From Campylobacter sp. RM16704 (lineage in GTDB: Bacteria > Campylobacterota > Campylobacteria > Campylobacterales > Campylobacteraceae), in contig NZ_CP007769.1 in the NCBI RefSeq assembly GCF_000816245.1, positions 466,464 through 530,463 of the forward strand: a DNA stretch of 64,000 nucleotides, written 5' to 3'. The notes beneath the pieces are model-generated. The model was not told the origin of the DNA, made no database searches, and saw only the letters and a list, made by a program, of their open reading frames with translations. Below are positions 1 to 9,634 of the stretch, one piece after another; within the stretch, counting starts at the first letter, position 1, and each line of letters opens with the position of its first letter. The translations under genes and the position numbers were made by a program.

Positions 1-319
1 TAAGTTCTTGAATGTCTTCTAAACCTCTATGACTTGCTGCATCCATTTCTATAATGTCTATATTAGATCCATTTAATGAAGATAAGCATTGAGAGCATTC
101 GCCACATGGATTGGCTCTTGGTCCTTTTTCACATACTAGGGCTCTTGAAAAAATTCTTGCACTTGAAGTTTTTCCACTACCTCGTAATCCTGAAAATAAA
201 TAAGCATGTGCCAAACGATTGTTTTCAAGAGCATATTTTAAACTTGTAGAAACAGTATTTTGCCCTATGAGTTCATCAAAATTCTTTGGTCTATATTTTA
301 TAGCAAGTGCTTGAAGCAT
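1..319 (-). CDS. dnaX: DNA polymerase III subunit gamma/tau, N-terminal part
   Basis: The gene runs off the left edge, so only its first ~106 codons are present. It encodes the clamp-loader ATPase that loads the sliding clamp during replication. The translation starts MLQALAIKYRP and contains the Walker A motif GLRGSGKTS. A four-cysteine zinc module follows (CEKGPRANPCGECSQC), as expected for DnaX. The ATG (complement of 317-319) lies 2 bases past the rho stop codon, so rho and dnaX are probably co-transcribed. Identification is confident; the C-terminal domains lie outside the window. Confidence 0.93.
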   Translation of the reverse strand, partial: MLQALAIKYRPKNFDELIGQNTVSTSLKYALENNRLAHAYLFSGLRGSGKTSSARIFSRALVCEKGPRANPCGECSQCLSSLNGSNIDIIEMDAASHRGLEDIQEL

Positions 320-321
320 TA

Positions 322-1620
322 CTACTCATTCATAATAGATAGCAATTCATCATTGCTTTTGGTTTTTAGCATTTTAGAGTATAAAAATTTTAAAGCTTCT
401 ATGTCATCCATTTGCGAAATAGCCGATCTAATTGCCCAAATTTTTTGAAGTTTTTCAACTCCTTGGAGTAATTCTTCTTTTCTTGTGCCTGATTTTATGA
501 TGTTGATTGCAGGATAAATTCTTCTATCTGAAATATTTCTATCAAGAACAATTTCGCTATTTCCTGTGCCTTTAAATTCTTCAAAAATAACTTCATCCAT
601 TCTTGAACCTGTTTCAATTAGAGCAGTTGCTATAATGGTTAATGAGCCACCATGCTCTATATTTCTAGCAGCTCCAAAAAATCTTTTTGGCTTATGAAGA
701 GCATTTGCATCAACCCCACCGCTTAAAACTTTTCCACTACTTGGTGTAGCAGTATTATAAGCTCTTGCTAATCTTGTGATAGAATCAAGTAAAATAACCA
801 CATCTTTACCTGTCTCAACCATTCTTTTTGCTTTTTCTATAACAAGTTCAGCTACTCTAACATGGTTATAAGCAGGTAGATCAAAGGTAGAGCTAAATAC
901 CTCCCCTTTAACGCATCTTTGCATATCAGTAACTTCTTCTGGACGCTCATCAACTAATAAAACAATCAAATGAGCTTCTGGGTGATTTTTTGCAATAGCA
1001 GTAGCTAATTCTTTCATAAGTTCAGTTTTACCTGTTCTTGGAGGTGCTACAATTAGACTTCTTTGGCCTTTTCCAATAGGCGCAAAAAGATCAAGCATTC
1101 TACCTGTTAGTTTTAAAGGATCGTATTCTAATTTGATTTTTTCAGTTGGGAAGATTGGAGTAAGATTATCAAATAAAGGTCTTTCTCTAGCTTCTTTTAA
1201 CGGAAGATAATTAATCGCTTCTATTTTTAATAAAGCATAGTATTTTTCTTGATCTTTGGGTTCTCTAACTTGTCCTGTTACTATATCTCCAACACGAAGA
1301 GCAAATTTACGAATTTGTGAGTTTGATACATAAGCATCATTTACACTATCACTTAAATTTGAATCCATTCCACGCAAGAAACCATAACCTTCGGGAGAAA
1401 TTTCTAAAATTCCCGTAAAGAGTATAAAACCACCTTTTTTAGTTTGTGCTTTTAGAATCTCAAAAATAAGGTCTTGTCTTCTAAATTCTCTTGGGTTTTC
1501 TATCTCAGCTTCATTAGCTATTTTTATTAAGCTTTCTAAATCAAGCAACTTTAAGTCTTCAATCTTGTAACCTTCTACAGGAATGTGTGTTCTTTGATGT
1601 TGTTTTTTTTCTTTTTCCAT
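322..1620 (-). CDS. rho: Transcription termination factor Rho
   Basis: Hexameric RNA helicase that ends transcription at Rho-dependent sites. The 432 residues match the usual length in Campylobacter. An N-terminal helical segment is followed by a cold-shock-like RNA-binding domain (about 60-140) with GYGFLR at 78-83. The ATPase domain has Walker A APPRTGKT at about 192-199 and [15 protein letters not shown] as Walker B and Q-loop region. It is directly upstream of dnaX on the same strand. Rho matters for the locus at 39651, where out-of-frame slippage would expose untranslated RNA to polarity. Confidence 0.98.
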   Translation of the reverse strand: MEKEKKQHQRTHIPVEGYKIEDLKLLDLESLIKIANEAEIENPREFRRQDLIFEILKAQTKKGGFILFTGILEISPEGYGFLRGMDSNLSDSVNDAYVSNSQIRKFALRVGDIVTGQVREPKDQEKYYALLKIEAINYLPLKEARERPLFDNLTPIFPTEKIKLEYDPLKLTGRMLDLFAPIGKGQRSLIVAPPRTGKTELMKELATAIAKNHPEAHLIVLLVDERPEEVTDMQRCVKGEVFSSTFDLPAYNHVRVAELVIEKAKRMVETGKDVVILLDSITRLARAYNTATPSSGKVLSGGVDANALHKPKRFFGAARNIEHGGSLTIIATALIETGSRMDEVIFEEFKGTGNSEIVLDRNISDRRIYPAINIIKSGTRKEELLQGVEKLQKIWAIRSAISQMDDIEALKFLYSKMLKTKSNDELLSIMNE

Positions 1621-1788
1621 ATATCCTCTAAAATTGTAGAAAATGTAGTATTAAAATGAATATGAGATTTTATTAAAAAAATACTTTCTTGTCAAATTTA
1701 TAAAATTATATGTATGTTTGTATAGTTATTTAATATACTTTTATAAAAAATGATAAAATATTTTGAAATATAAATTTGAAAGTTATAG

Positions 1789-4134
1789 ATGAAATGTAAG
1801 CATTGTCAGTTAAATTTTAAACAAGAACAAATGATTAAAAAAAACGAAAACTATTTTTGTTGTAAAGGTTGTGAGAGTGTTTATGAGATACTACAAGAGA
1901 ATAATTTAGAAGAATTTTATGAAAAACTTGGCAATCAAACTTTAACTCCAGCGACAATAAAACATATTCATAAAAATTATGAAAAATATATTCAAAAGAC
2001 CAAAGAAGGGTTTAGTGAAATTTTTTTGCTTATAGAAGAAATTCATTGTGCAGCTTGTATTTGGTTAAATGAAAAAATTCTTATAAAAAGTGATGGGATT
2101 ATAGAAGTAGATATAAATTCTATTTCACATAAAGCAAGAGTTGTTTTTGATGATAGCATTATTAGCATAGCAAAGATAATACAAAATATAGAAAATATAG
2201 GTTATAAAGCTAGTGTTTATTTACCTACAAAAAATGAGCAAAGAGCAACTCAAACTAAAAGAGATTTTTATGCAAAATTAATAGTTGCCATAGCTTGCGT
2301 GATGAATATTATGTGGATTTCTGTTGCAAAATATGCTGGATTTTTTAGTGGTATGGAAGAAGAAACTAAAGATATTTTACATTTTGCTGAATTTATACTT
2401 TGTTCTCCTGTACTTTTTTACACAGGTTCAGTTTTTTATAAAAATGCTTATTATGCATTAAAATTTAAAAATGTCAATATGGATACTTTAGTAATTAGTG
2501 GAGCAAGTTTAGCTTATATATATTCAGTGTGGGCGATGTTTTCAAGAGCTTCGCAGGTATATTTTGACTCTGTGGCGATGATTATTTGTTTTGTATTTGT
2601 AGGAAAATATTTAGAACTTTTAAGCAAGAAGAAAGCTCTTGATACGCTTGATCATTTACGTTCTTTTTTGACTAATGAAGTAAGAGTGTTAAAAAATGAC
2701 AAAATAGAAAATATTGATGTAGAAGAAGTAAAAATAGGAGATATTATAGAGTTAAAAGAAGGTGATAGGATATTAATTGATGGAGTGTGTATTGGTGGTA
2801 ATATCAGTTTAGATGTTTCAAGCTTAAGTGGAGAGAGTTTGCCACTTGATATACAAAAAGATGATGTGATTTATTCTGCTTCTTTGGTTTTAAGCGGCAA
2901 TGCCTTATATAAAGCAAATGCACTTTATAAAGATTCTAAATTAGCTAAAATTATTACGCTACTTGAAAATTCAAGTACTAAAAAAGCAAAGATAGAAAAA
3001 TTAGTACAACAAGTGAGCAAATACTTTTCGCCCGTTATCTTAACTTGTGCTTTGCTTTGCTTTGCTTTTACTTATTTTATTGCAAATTTAGGTTTTGAAG
3101 AGTCTATGATACGTATGGTTTCGGTGCTAATCATTGCTTGTCCTTGTGCTTTAGCTTTAGCTACTCCTGTATGTTCTTTGATGGCAATTAGTACAGGATT
3201 AAAAGAAAAAATTTTATTCAAAGAAGCTGGTGTAGTAGAAGATTTAAGTAAATGTGATATTGCTGTTTTTGATAAAACAGGAGTTTTAACAAAGGCTAGT
3301 TTAGAAGTTAAAAAAGGCTTTTTAGATGAAAGGTTAAATAAAAACGAATTATTAAATTTCTTACATTTAACTAACCACCCAGTAGCTAAAAGTATTTTGA
3401 AATTTTTAAATGAAAAAATCGATAACAGAATAAAATTTGAAAAAGTTCAAAATTTTCAAGCAAGAGGCTATAAAGCTTTTTTGGGTAAGGATGAATTCTT
3501 AGGAGGAAATGAGAAATTTTTAAAAGAAAATCATATACAAGTACAAGAATTTCAAACTACGCATTTTATATTTACTAAAAATAAAAAAGTAATGGCTATA
3601 TTTGAATTAGAAGATAATATTAGAGAGTATTCTAAAGAATTAATTGAGTTTATAAAAGAACAAAAAATGGCAATTTATATGCTAACTGGAGATAATTTTT
3701 ATGCAACAAGTAAAATAGCTCAAGAGTTAAAAATAAAAAATTTTGAAGCTTTATGTATGCCAGAAGATAAAATGCAAATGATAAATAGGTTAAACCAGCA
3801 AGGTAAGGTTTTGATGGTAGGAGATGGGGTAAATGATGCCTTAGCACTTGCTTATGCAGGAGTTGGAATTTCTTTAAAAGAAGGTTCTGAAATTGCTATG
3901 GAAAATAGTGATATTATTTTATTAAAAAATGATCTAAAAAGCTTACAAAAAGCCATACAAATAGCTAAAAAAACTTATCAAATTATTAAACAAAATTTAG
4001 CTTTTTCTTTATTTTATAATGCTTTGAGCATGCCTTTGGCGTTTTTTGGTTTGATTAATCCATTAATAGCTGCTTTATCTATGTCGTTTAGTAGTATAAT
4101 AGTTATTTTAAATGCTTTAAGGATAAAAAAATGA
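1789..4134 (+). CDS. ccoI: Copper-translocating P1B-type ATPase for cbb3 oxidase assembly (CcoI/FixI)
   Basis: Inner-membrane ATPase that supplies copper for cbb3-type cytochrome c oxidase. It has 781 residues. The N-terminal FixI-type cysteine-rich segment (CKHC at 3-6, CCKGC near 24-28) precedes a heavy-metal-associated domain with CAAC at 87-90. Membrane segments start near residue 160. The transmembrane CPC motif is at about 451-453, the phosphorylation motif DKTG at about 495, and the hinge GDGVND near 679. The DKTG threonine is followed by GVLT rather than the usual GTLT. It overlaps ccoS by 4 bases, and this pairing supports CcoI rather than a general copper-efflux CopA. Confidence 0.93.
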   Translation: MKCKHCQLNFKQEQMIKKNENYFCCKGCESVYEILQENNLEEFYEKLGNQTLTPATIKHIHKNYEKYIQKTKEGFSEIFLLIEEIHCAACIWLNEKILIKSDGIIEVDINSISHKARVVFDDSIISIAKIIQNIENIGYKASVYLPTKNEQRATQTKRDFYAKLIVAIACVMNIMWISVAKYAGFFSGMEEETKDILHFAEFILCSPVLFYTGSVFYKNAYYALKFKNVNMDTLVISGASLAYIYSVWAMFSRASQVYFDSVAMIICFVFVGKYLELLSKKKALDTLDHLRSFLTNEVRVLKNDKIENIDVEEVKIGDIIELKEGDRILIDGVCIGGNISLDVSSLSGESLPLDIQKDDVIYSASLVLSGNALYKANALYKDSKLAKIITLLENSSTKKAKIEKLVQQVSKYFSPVILTCALLCFAFTYFIANLGFEESMIRMVSVLIIACPCALALATPVCSLMAISTGLKEKILFKEAGVVEDLSKCDIAVFDKTGVLTKASLEVKKGFLDERLNKNELLNFLHLTNHPVAKSILKFLNEKIDNRIKFEKVQNFQARGYKAFLGKDEFLGGNEKFLKENHIQVQEFQTTHFIFTKNKKVMAIFELEDNIREYSKELIEFIKEQKMAIYMLTGDNFYATSKIAQELKIKNFEALCMPEDKMQMINRLNQQGKVLMVGDGVNDALALAYAGVGISLKEGSEIAMENSDIILLKNDLKSLQKAIQIAKKTYQIIKQNLAFSLFYNALSMPLAFFGLINPLIAALSMSFSSIIVILNALRIKK

Positions 4135-4328
4135 ATGGTGTTTTGATAATGATGATAGGGGTTTCATTGCTTGCTTTATTTTTGGCTATTATATCTTTGC
4201 TTTGGGGTATTAAGAATAAACAATTTGATGATGATCGTAAATTTACAATTTTAAATGACAGTGAAGATGCCTTAAAAGATGCTATTATCTTGGAGAAAAG
4301 AAAAAAAGAACTTTTAAACAAAAAATAA
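4131..4328 (+). CDS. ccoS: cbb3-type cytochrome oxidase assembly protein CcoS
   Basis: Small membrane protein of 65 residues with one N-terminal transmembrane segment (about 5-27). The family signature WGIKNKQFDD follows directly after it, which marks CcoS. The family is required for metal and haem insertion into cbb3 oxidase. The ATG overlaps the ccoI stop codon (ATGA), so the two are translationally coupled. The stop codon lies inside the bidirectional terminator hairpin. Confidence 0.9.
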   Translation: MNGVLIMMIGVSLLALFLAIISLLWGIKNKQFDDDRKFTILNDSEDALKDAIILEKRKKELLNKK

Positions 4329-4358
4329 TAACAGCCTAAGGCTGTTATTATTTTTTTA
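4324..4358. terminator. Bidirectional intrinsic terminator between ccoS and cytochrome c553
   Basis: A perfect 13-bp inverted repeat (AATAATAACAGCC at 4324-4336, its complement at 4340-4352) has a 3-base loop and is followed by a T run. It serves the convergent genes on both sides and contains both stop codons. Confidence 0.85.
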
Positions 4359-4653
4359 AGCTTTCTATATAGTTCTCAATTGCTTGAAAATCTGCTTCTG
4401 TTAGACCTTTAAGATTAATTTTCATAATAGCACCTTGTCCATAAGCATTTCTTGTGCCTGCTGCATACTCTTTCATGAACTGTAGTCTTTCTGCTTTAGT
4501 TAGCGAATTTAAAGCTGGAACTTTATTAAGATACACTTTATCTGCCTTAGCGCCATGACAAACTGCACATTTTTTATAAAGCGTTGCACCATCTGCAGCA
4601 AAAGTTGAAACACCAATACACGCTAAAGCTGATAAAATAATTAATTTTTTCAT
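4348..4653 (-). CDS. Periplasmic monohaem cytochrome c (c553-type)
   Basis: Small electron carrier of 101 residues. A Sec signal peptide ends near residue 20 (STFAAD). One haem-binding CAVCH motif lies at 29-33, followed by a short helical class I cytochrome c fold. A methionine in GAIMKINL is a plausible sixth haem ligand. It probably passes electrons from the bc1 complex to the cbb3 oxidase, whose assembly genes end on the opposite strand. A purine-rich ribosome site (AGGAG) precedes the ATG. Confidence 0.9.
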   Translation of the reverse strand: MKKLIILSALACIGVSTFAADGATLYKKCAVCHGAKADKVYLNKVPALNSLTKAERLQFMKEYAAGTRNAYGQGAIMKINLKGLTEADFQAIENYIESLKK

Positions 4654-4780
4654 TATATCACTCCTAGTAAAATTTAAATAATTAGCATTTTTAATTATAC
4701 GAGTTTTTATTTAAACTTACTTGAAAATTTTTGCTTGATAAATTATAAAAATCTTAACAAAAATACATTATAATTTTTTT

Positions 4781-5290
4781 ATGAAAAAAAATGCCTTGTT
4801 TTTAGATAGAGATGGAGTTATAAATATAGATAAAAAATACGTTCATAAAATAAAAGATTTTGAATTTTGTGATGGTATTTTTGAGCTTTGTGAATTTTTT
4901 ATACAAAAAGATTTTTTAATTTTTGTTGTAACAAATCAATCAGGTATAGCAAGAGGTTATTATACTGAAGATGATTTTCAAATATTAAGTTCATTTATGA
5001 AAGATGAATTTTATAAAAAAAATATAAAAATAGAAAAAATTTATCATTGTCCTCATTTAAAAGATTGTGAGTGTAGAAAGCCAAAGCCTGCTATGCTTTT
5101 AAAAGCACAAAAAGAATTTGATATAAATATGGAAAAATCTTTTTTTATAGGCGATAATATTACTGATATGCAAGCAGGAATAAATGCAAATATTAAAAAT
5201 TTATTTTTGATAAATGAAAATTACAAAGATAATAAAGATTATAAAGTTTTTAAAAATTTAAAAGAACTTTTAAGATATTTAAAGGATTAA
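4781..5290 (+). CDS. gmhB: D-glycero-D-manno-heptose 1,7-bisphosphate 7-phosphatase
   Basis: HAD-family phosphatase of 169 residues acting in ADP-heptose synthesis for lipooligosaccharide core. Motif I is FLDRDGVIN near residue 7, motif II is VTNQSGIARG, and the Zn-binding loop typical of GmhB is CPHLKDCECRKPKP. Motif IV is GDNITDMQAG. It is the first gene of a four-gene ADP-heptose operon, one base away from hldD. No strong Shine-Dalgarno is visible before the ATG, only a T-rich leader. Confidence 0.95.
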   Translation: MKKNALFLDRDGVINIDKKYVHKIKDFEFCDGIFELCEFFIQKDFLIFVVTNQSGIARGYYTEDDFQILSSFMKDEFYKKNIKIEKIYHCPHLKDCECRKPKPAMLLKAQKEFDINMEKSFFIGDNITDMQAGINANIKNLFLINENYKDNKDYKVFKNLKELLRYLKD

Positions 5291-5291
5291 G

Positions 5292-6248
5292 ATGAGAGTT
5301 GTTATAACAGGTGGAGCTGGTTTTATAGGTTCAAATCTTGCTTTAAAATTACAAGAACAAAATCATGAAATTTTAATCATAGATAAAATGAGAACTAATA
5401 ATAAATTAGATAATGGAAATTTAGAATGTTTTGGTCATTTTAAAAATTTGTTAGATTTTAAAGGAGAAATTTTTACAGCTGATATAAACGAAATGCAAGT
5501 TTATGAAAAAATAAAAGATTTTAAACCTGATGTTATTTTTCATAAGGCCGCAATTTCTGATACAACGGTTTATGATCAAAACAAAGTTTTAACAACAAAT
5601 TTAAATACTTTTAAATATTTAATAGATATTTGTTTAAAAAATAATTGCAAATTAATTTATGCAAGCTCAGCTTCTGTTTATGGAGATGCACCTAGCCCAC
5701 AATGTGTAGGAGAGCATGAAATTCCAAAAAATCCTTATGCTTTTTCAAAATTAATGATGGATAATTTAGCAAAAAAATATTTTGATAAAATGCATATAAT
5801 AGGGCTTAGATATTTCAATGTTTATGGTAAAAATGAATTTTTTAAAAATACTACTGCTTCTATGATATTGCAATTTGGTTTGCAAATTTTATCAAATAAA
5901 AATCCGTGTTTATTTGAAGGAAGTGATAAAATTTATAGAGATTTTGTTTATATAAAAGATGCTGTAAATGCAAATCTTGATTGTTTAAATTCAAAAAGTG
6001 GAATTTATAATGTAGCAACTGGAATTGCTAGAACTTTTCAAGATATAGTAGATATTTTACAAAAAGAATTAAATACAAATTTAAAATGCGAATATATACC
6101 AAATCCCTATGCAAAAGCTTATCAATTTCATACTCAAGCAAAATTAGATGAAAATTTTTCTTATAGACCAAAATTTAGTTTAGAAGATGGCATAAAAGAT
6201 TATTTACCAGAAATAAAAAGAATTTTTCAAAAGGAAGTAAATGTTTGA
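5292..6248 (+). CDS. hldD: ADP-L-glycero-D-manno-heptose 6-epimerase
   Basis: Extended short-chain dehydrogenase/reductase of 318 residues that epimerises ADP-heptose at C6, using a tightly bound NADP. The dinucleotide motif GGAGFIGSN sits at 7-15. The serine region ASSASVYG (about 125-132) and the catalytic YxxxK in PYAFSKLM (about 148-152) are both present. The sequence after Y/K (LRYFNVYG) is typical of the family. It overlaps hldE by 8 bases, so translation is coupled. Confidence 0.95.
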   Translation: MRVVITGGAGFIGSNLALKLQEQNHEILIIDKMRTNNKLDNGNLECFGHFKNLLDFKGEIFTADINEMQVYEKIKDFKPDVIFHKAAISDTTVYDQNKVLTTNLNTFKYLIDICLKNNCKLIYASSASVYGDAPSPQCVGEHEIPKNPYAFSKLMMDNLAKKYFDKMHIIGLRYFNVYGKNEFFKNTTASMILQFGLQILSNKNPCLFEGSDKIYRDFVYIKDAVNANLDCLNSKSGIYNVATGIARTFQDIVDILQKELNTNLKCEYIPNPYAKAYQFHTQAKLDENFSYRPKFSLEDGIKDYLPEIKRIFQKEVNV

Positions 6249-7611
6249 TTTTTTAACTTCTAAAAAGCCTAAAATTTTAGTAGTAGGCGATTTTATGGTA
6301 GATCATTATATATGGTGTGATTGTGAAAGGATAAGTCCTGAAGCACCTGTTATGGTAGTAAAATCAAAAAAAGAAGATAAAAGATTAGGCGGAGCTGGCA
6401 ATGTTTATGCAAATTTAAAAAGTTTAGGTGCTGATGTTTATGCTATAGGTGTTATTGGCGATGATGAAAGCGGTAAATTTTTGCAAGAAAATTTAAATGC
6501 AAAATTATTTATAGAAAAAGACAGAAAAACGCCTTTAAAAAGTAGAATTTTATCTCACGCTCAACAAGTTTTAAGGCTTGATGATGAAAATGATTTTGAA
6601 ACAAAATTAGAAGATGAATTAATAGACGAGTTTAAAAAAATAATAAATGATTTTAAAGCTGTTATTCTAAGCGATTATAAAAAAGGCACTTTAAGTGATA
6701 AGGTATGTAAAGAGCTTATAGGCATAGCAAATTCTTTAAATATACCAATTTTAGTAGATCCAAAAGGAAGTGACTTTTCAAAATATAAAAATGCAACTTT
6801 ACTAACTCCAAATAAAAAAGAAGCTATGAATGCTTTAGGGGTTGATAATTTAGATGATTTGGAATTTTTTATAAAAAAATTAAAAGATGATTATAGTTTA
6901 AAATATTCTATTATTACTTTATCAGAAGAAGGAATAGCTGTTTTTGATGGAAAATTACACATAATTCCTGCTAAAGCTTTAGAAGTTTATGATGTAACAG
7001 GAGCTGGAGATAGTGTAATAGCTATGCTTGCTTATGCATTGTCTTTAAATATAGATATTTTAAAAGCTTGTGAATTAGCAAATAAAGTAGCAGCTGTAGT
7101 TGTAGCTAAAGTAGGAAGTGTGAGTGTAAGTTTTGATGAGGTTAAAAATCTTGAAAAATCATCTTTTGAAGATAAGATAAAAATAAAAGAAGATCTTGTA
7201 AAAATCATACAAAATAAAAAAATAGTTTTTACAAATGGATGTTTTGATATTTTACATTTTGGTCATATAAAATACCTTGAAAAAGCAAAAAAACTAGGCG
7301 ATATTTTGGTAGTAGGTTTAAATTCTGATAAAAGTATAAAAAGATTAAAAGGAAATGATAGACCTATAAATAATGAATTTAATAGAGCTTGTATGCTTGC
7401 TAGTTTGTATTTTGTTGATTATGTTGTGATTTTTGATGAAGATACTCCTTATAAGTTAATTAGCTTTTTAAAGCCAGATATTTTAGTAAAAGGTGCTGAT
7501 TATAAAGATAAAGAAATAATAGGCTCAAATTTAGTTAAAAAAGTCAAATTAATAGAATTTGAAGATGGTTTTAGTACTACAAATATTATAAATAGGATAA
7601 AAAATGATTAA
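6241..7611 (+). CDS. hldE: Bifunctional heptose-7-phosphate kinase / heptose-1-phosphate adenylyltransferase
   Basis: Two-domain enzyme of 456 residues. The N-terminal PfkB kinase domain (about 1-315) carries [10 protein letters not shown] and the catalytic DVTGAGDSV. The C-terminal nucleotidyltransferase domain (about 325-456) carries [12 protein letters not shown], the HxGH-type active site. It phosphorylates heptose 7-phosphate at C1 and, after GmhB acts, adds AMP. It overlaps hldD (8 bases) and gmhA (8 bases). Confidence 0.96.
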   Translation: MFDFLTSKKPKILVVGDFMVDHYIWCDCERISPEAPVMVVKSKKEDKRLGGAGNVYANLKSLGADVYAIGVIGDDESGKFLQENLNAKLFIEKDRKTPLKSRILSHAQQVLRLDDENDFETKLEDELIDEFKKIINDFKAVILSDYKKGTLSDKVCKELIGIANSLNIPILVDPKGSDFSKYKNATLLTPNKKEAMNALGVDNLDDLEFFIKKLKDDYSLKYSIITLSEEGIAVFDGKLHIIPAKALEVYDVTGAGDSVIAMLAYALSLNIDILKACELANKVAAVVVAKVGSVSVSFDEVKNLEKSSFEDKIKIKEDLVKIIQNKKIVFTNGCFDILHFGHIKYLEKAKKLGDILVVGLNSDKSIKRLKGNDRPINNEFNRACMLASLYFVDYVVIFDEDTPYKLISFLKPDILVKGADYKDKEIIGSNLVKKVKLIEFEDGFSTTNIINRIKND

Positions 7612-8164
7612 GCAAATAGAACAAGAATTTAAAAATCATAGGGAAACACTAGAGAAAACACTAATATTAAAAGATGATATTGTCAAAGTGGTTAAGATTT
7701 TACTACATTGTTTAAATAACAATGGAAAAATTTTAATCTGTGGTAATGGAGGAAGTGCTGCTGATGCACAGCATTTTGCAGCTGAACTTAGTGGAAGATA
7801 TAAAAAAGAAAGAAAAGCATTAGCTGCTATAGCGTTAACTACTGATACTTCTGCTCTTAGTGCTATAGGGAATGATTATGGTTTTGAATTTGTATTTTCA
7901 AGACAAGTAGAAGCTTTAATGAACAAAAATGATGTTTTAATAGGAATCTCAACTAGTGGAAAAAGCAAAAATGTGCTAAATGCTTTTGAAAAAGCAAAAG
8001 AACTAGGTGGATTTTGTGTAGGACTTAGTGGAAAAAATGGTGGAGATATGAATAAAATTTGTGATGTAAATTTAGTAGTTTCATCTAATGATACTGCTAG
8101 AATTCAAGAAATGCATATTTTAATTATTCATTGTTTGTGTGATTTAATAGATCAAAAATACTGA
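7604..8164 (+). CDS. gmhA: Sedoheptulose-7-phosphate isomerase
   Basis: SIS-domain enzyme of 186 residues catalysing the first step of ADP-heptose synthesis. [19 protein letters not shown] near 46-64 is the sugar-phosphate binding loop, and [12 protein letters not shown] is the second SIS motif. It is last in the gmhB-hldD-hldE-gmhA operon. In C. jejuni the LOS gene cluster, beginning with waaF, lies next to gmhA; here the next gene is pyk, so synteny breaks at this point. Confidence 0.96.
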   Translation: MIKQIEQEFKNHRETLEKTLILKDDIVKVVKILLHCLNNNGKILICGNGGSAADAQHFAAELSGRYKKERKALAAIALTTDTSALSAIGNDYGFEFVFSRQVEALMNKNDVLIGISTSGKSKNVLNAFEKAKELGGFCVGLSGKNGGDMNKICDVNLVVSSNDTARIQEMHILIIHCLCDLIDQKY

Positions 8165-8188
8165 GCTTGACTATTTATTCAAGCTCAA
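8162..8188. terminator. Bidirectional terminator between gmhA and pyk
   Basis: TGAGCTTGA (8162-8170) pairs with TCAAGCTCA (8179-8187) around an 8-base loop. The hairpin contains the gmhA stop codon and the pyk stop codon. T-rich sequence follows on the minus strand side. Confidence 0.65.
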
Positions 8189-9622
8189 ATAGTATTCAAT
8201 TTGTTCTTTTTGTAGGATTCTAATAAGGTTTGTGCTACCTGCAACCCCTATTGGAAAACCTGCAGTGAGCGTATAAACGCCATCTTTATTCATTAATCCT
8301 TTTTCAATGCCAAGTTTTACAGAGTTGCTTAAAAGTTTTGTTAAATTTTCGTGTTTTTCTATTAAAATAGTTGGTTGAACTCCCCACACTATGCTCAAAA
8401 AGTTTAATGTTTTTTTAGAATGAGTTATAGCTATAATATCTGTTTTTGGTCTATATCTTGCAGTTTTAATAGCCGAGGCACCGCTGCTTGTAAGAGTGAA
8501 AATCGCATCTGCATTTAAATTTGTTGCAAGCTGTGTGCTAGACTTAGCTATTATGTCTATTTCATTAAAACATTTAAAATTTTCAAATTTATTATACGGA
8601 TAATTTTTTTCAGCTTCAATGATAGTTTGAGTCATTACATCTACTGCATTTGCAGGATCAATCCCTATAGCACTTTCTTCGCTTAACATTACCGCATCAG
8701 TTCCATCCAACACTGCGTTTGCAACATCTGAAATTTCAGCCCTTGTCGCGGTTTTGGATTTTGCTAATGAAAAGAGCATTTGTGTGGCTGTAATAACTGG
8801 TTTATTAGCTTCATTAGCTTTTTTGATGATTAGTTTTTGTATATTTGGAACTTTATAGTAAGGAACCTCTATGCCCAAATCCCCTCTTGCTACCATGATG
8901 CCATCGCTGCAGTTTATAATCTCGTCTATATTTTCTACAGCATCAAATTTTTCTATTTTTGCAAAAATAGCTATTTTAGCATTGTTTTCATCTAAAATTT
9001 TTCTTACTTCATCAATATCATGTGCATTTTGCACAAAAGATATGGCTAGAAAATCAACATCATTTTTAATACCCCATGCAAGATCATCTTTGTCTTTTTG
9101 AGTAATAATATCTATATTAATTTTTGTATTTGGAAAATTAATTCCTTTGTTTGAACTGAGTATTCCACTATTTTCTACCTGGGTTTGAATGAAATCATTT
9201 TCTACTTGTATAACTTTTGTTTTGATAGATCCATCACAAAGATAAATATATTCTCCTTCTTTTAGCATAGAAAGAATTTCTGGATGATTAATGCAAACTT
9301 TATAATGTTCGTTGGAAAGTTTTTCGCCATCAAAAGTATCCTTATAAAAATCAAGTCTATCGCCAGTTTTTAATTCAAAAGGTTCTAATATTTTCAAAGT
9401 TCTAATTTTAGGACCACTAATATCTTGTAAAATTCCAATTCTTGTATTTAATTCTGTGGCAACTTTTCTAATTGTATTTAAATTTTTATCATGATAGTCA
9501 TGGCTTCCATGGGAAAAATTTAAGCGAAATACATTTACTCCGTTAATAATCATTTGTCTAATAATAGCTTCATTTTCACTAGCTGGACCAATAGTGGCAA
9601 CTATTTTTGTTTTTTTTAGCAT
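8171..9622 (-). CDS. pyk: Pyruvate kinase
   Basis: Catalyses phosphoenolpyruvate plus ADP to pyruvate plus ATP. It has 483 residues, normal for the family. KKTKIVATIGPAS opens the barrel, NFSHG follows near residue 36, and the metal-binding and signature region reads KIEKFDAVENIDEII then MVARGDLGIEVP. The usual ATQMLESM is altered to ATQMLFSL. Campylobacter lacks a complete Embden-Meyerhof route, so its role is probably in pyruvate supply at the anaplerotic node. mqo lies 12 bases upstream on the same strand. Confidence 0.96.
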   Translation of the reverse strand: MLKKTKIVATIGPASENEAIIRQMIINGVNVFRLNFSHGSHDYHDKNLNTIRKVATELNTRIGILQDISGPKIRTLKILEPFELKTGDRLDFYKDTFDGEKLSNEHYKVCINHPEILSMLKEGEYIYLCDGSIKTKVIQVENDFIQTQVENSGILSSNKGINFPNTKINIDIITQKDKDDLAWGIKNDVDFLAISFVQNAHDIDEVRKILDENNAKIAIFAKIEKFDAVENIDEIINCSDGIMVARGDLGIEVPYYKVPNIQKLIIKKANEANKPVITATQMLFSLAKSKTATRAEISDVANAVLDGTDAVMLSEESAIGIDPANAVDVMTQTIIEAEKNYPYNKFENFKCFNEIDIIAKSSTQLATNLNADAIFTLTSSGASAIKTARYRPKTDIIAITHSKKTLNFLSIVWGVQPTILIEKHENLTKLLSNSVKLGIEKGLMNKDGVYTLTAGFPIGVAGSTNLIRILQKEQIEYYLSLNK

Positions 9623-9634
9623 TTTAATCCTTTT

